Positions 62,216 to 64,000 of a stretch of DNA of 64,000 nucleotides are shown here, piece after piece. This stretch comes from Dama dama. Taxonomy: Eukaryota; Chordata; Mammalia; Artiodactyla; Cervidae. The notes under the pieces were generated by a model that had not been told where the DNA came from, searched no databases, and was given only the letters and a program-made list of their open reading frames with translations. Each line of letters starts with the position of its first letter. Positions within the stretch are counted from its first letter, which is position 1. The stretch spans positions 1,116,001 to 1,180,000 of the forward strand of contig NC_083714.1 in NCBI RefSeq assembly GCF_033118175.1, in the 5' to 3' direction. The position numbers were made by a program, and so were the translations under genes.

Positions 62216-64000
62216 GAAGATGGCGGAGGAGTAGGACGGGGAGACCACTTTCTCTCCTACAAATTCATCAAAAGAATAACTGAACGCAGAGCAAACTTCG
62301 CAAAACAACTTCTGATCACTAGCTGAGGTCATCAGGCGGCCAGAAAAGCAACCCATTGTCTTCGAAAGGAGGTAGGACAAAATATAAAAGATAAAAAGTG
62401 AAACAAAAGAGCTAAGGACGGAGATCCGTCCCGGGAGCTCTTAGGCGGCATTGCTTGGGGTAGGGTCCGGGCCTGAGTGCCCTGAGGACAATCGGAGGGA
62501 ACTTCTGTGAGTTGCCAACTTGAACTGTGGGAGACCAAAGGAGAGAGAGTAAATTAGCCGGCCCGAACACACTGCCGGCCGTTCGCAGAACAAAGAGACC
62601 GAGAGGGTCCAGAGAGGAGCTCGCAGGCTGCGGACCGGCCCAGCCCCGCCGGAGGCAGGAGGCAGGGGGGAGGGGAAGGTCGCGGCGAGACACAGGGCGC
62701 AGGCACCCGACCGGCGCGGGCGGGGACTGGGGCTGGGGACGCGGAGGGCAGAAGGCGCGCGCACCCGACTGGCGCCAGCGGAAACTGAGACTGGGTCCGC
62801 GGAGGGGAGGGGGCGCGCCACACCTGGGGAGAGTGCGCCCACCGAGCCCCTGGCTGCCTGGACCGCTCTGACGGGGAAGGCACTGAGAGCAGGCGCAGCT
62901 TTCCCCTCCGCGCTTTTGTGGAACACCCGAGGGCTGGAACCTCGCGCAGCGCGGGGCGCGCTCCATATAGAACAGCCGGGAGCCTGAGCAGCGCAGAGGA
63001 GAGAGCAGCGTCAGCCCCTCCTGGCAGCCCCAGCCCACCCCCGCGGCGCAAGCCCTGCGGCGCCAGCCCCTCCCCGCAGAGCGACGGAACTAGCTGCCTG
63101 AATAAGAGTCCACCTCCGCCCGCCTGTGTCAGGGCGGAAATGAGGCTCTGAAGAGACCGGCAAACAGAAGCCAAATAAACAAAGGGAACCGCTTCAGAAG
63201 GGACTGGTGCAACAGATTAAAATCCCTCTAGGAAACATTGTCTACACCAGAGGAGCCTGTAGATATCGAGAAGCATAAGCTGGAACGAGGAGCTATCTGA
63301 AACTGAGCCGAACCCACACTGACCGCAACAGCTCCAGAGAAACTCCTAGATATAATTTTACTTTTTTCTCTTTTTTTTATTTTTTTTTATTTTATTTTTC
63401 TTTTTTTCTTTTTTATTTTTTCTCTTTTATTTTCCTTTAAAATCCCCTATTACTCCCCCATTACTCCTTAACTTTCATTTCCATAGACTTTTACGATTTT
63501 TTAATTAGGGGGGAAAAATAATTTTTTTTCCCTTTTTTTTTTTTTCTTTTTTTTCTTTTTTTTTCTTTTTCTTTCTTTTCTTTCTTTCCTTTCTCTCTTC
63601 TATTTTCTATTTTTCTTTTTATCTTATTTCTTTTAAAGTCCTCTAGTACTCCTCTACTACTCCTTAATTTTCATTTTCAATACACTATAACCTTACAAAA
63701 AAAAAAAAAAAAAAAGAAGAGAAGCCCTATTTTTAAACCGAAGATTATTCTCTCCCAATCTTGACTCTCTGTTTTCTACCTCAGAACATCTCTATTTCCT
63801 CCTTTCCCCTTCTCTTCCCAATCCAATTCTGTGAATCTTTGTAGGTGACTGGGCTACGGAGAACACTCTGGGAACAGACAGCTGTGTAGATCTGTCTCTC
63901 TCCTCTTGAGTCCCCCTTTTTCTCCTCCTGTTCATCTCTATCTCCCTCCTCCCTCTCCTCTTCTTCATGTGACTCTGTGAACCTCTCTGGGTGTCCCTAA
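62216..64000 (+). mobile_element. Second copy of the L1 insertion, 5' UTR part only (cut by window end)
   Basis: Starts with the same GAAGATGGCGGAGG and follows 23,761-25,534 almost base for base: CpG-rich segment at about 62,545-63,155, then the T-rich tract at about 63,357-63,650. Differences seen are mostly homopolymer lengths (net +11 bp) and single substitutions such as CCTTGAAAAT versus CCTTTAAAAT (24,980/63,435). The window ends before ORF1, so whether this copy is full-length or coding-intact cannot be told. Confidence 0.95.

Overview
The window is eukaryotic repeat DNA with no host gene that I can find. About 54 kb of the 64 kb is a single tandem satellite, all in one orientation. 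The rest is three LINE-1 (L1) segments plus about 280 bp of unrelated sequence attached to one of them. The L1 open reading frames and the two 3' UTR versions look like the ruminant L1 family (cattle, sheep, goat or deer type). I therefore read this as a ruminant heterochromatic or pericentromeric satellite array, possibly on a sex chromosome. The species and the satellite's name cannot be settled from sequence alone.

Satellite: the consensus repeat is about 113 bp, made of four related subunits, A (28 bp), B (28), C (28) and D (29). A and B begin GAAGAGC; C and D begin GAGGAGCATG. A differs from B at only three positions. Subunits are sometimes gained or lost (A-C-D trimers, extra B copies). 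My hand-built consensus is 73% purine on the given strand and 39% G+C, with two CpG sites per repeat.

Layout: 1-23,760 is satellite block I, with a tandem duplication of about 2.4 kb near the start and a nearly identical 5,402-bp tandem duplication (8,205-13,606 and 13,607-19,008). A full-length L1 sits at 23,761-31,437, with intact ORF1 and ORF2, a 20-base A-tract, about 280 bp of non-satellite, non-canonical 3' sequence with its own AATAAA, and a second A-tract. Near-matching target-site duplications flank the whole unit. Satellite block II spans 31,438-50,262 and ends in a third, partly rearranged copy of the block I sequence (43,207-50,124). A 200-bp 5'-truncated L1 tail lies at 50,263-50,462 with a 15-bp target-site duplication. 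Satellite block III (50,478-62,215) has nested tandem duplications of 2,646, 1,604 and 817 bp. From about 57,660 it is a second copy of the DNA left of the first L1, and it runs into a second copy of the same L1 insertion (62,216 to the window end).

How it fits together: L1 jumped into the satellite, then the satellite's own amplification copied that insertion as passenger DNA. The two satellite flanks of the duplicated L1 differ by a 339-bp gain (exactly three repeats) and a 367-bp loss (three repeats plus one 28-bp subunit), which points to register-preserving unequal exchange. The most notable observations are the apparently uncatalogued 113-bp four-subunit satellite, the coding-intact L1 carrying a probable 3' transduction, and the co-amplification of L1 with the satellite. 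The many minus-strand reading frames in the satellite look like by-products of composition and are not annotated as genes.
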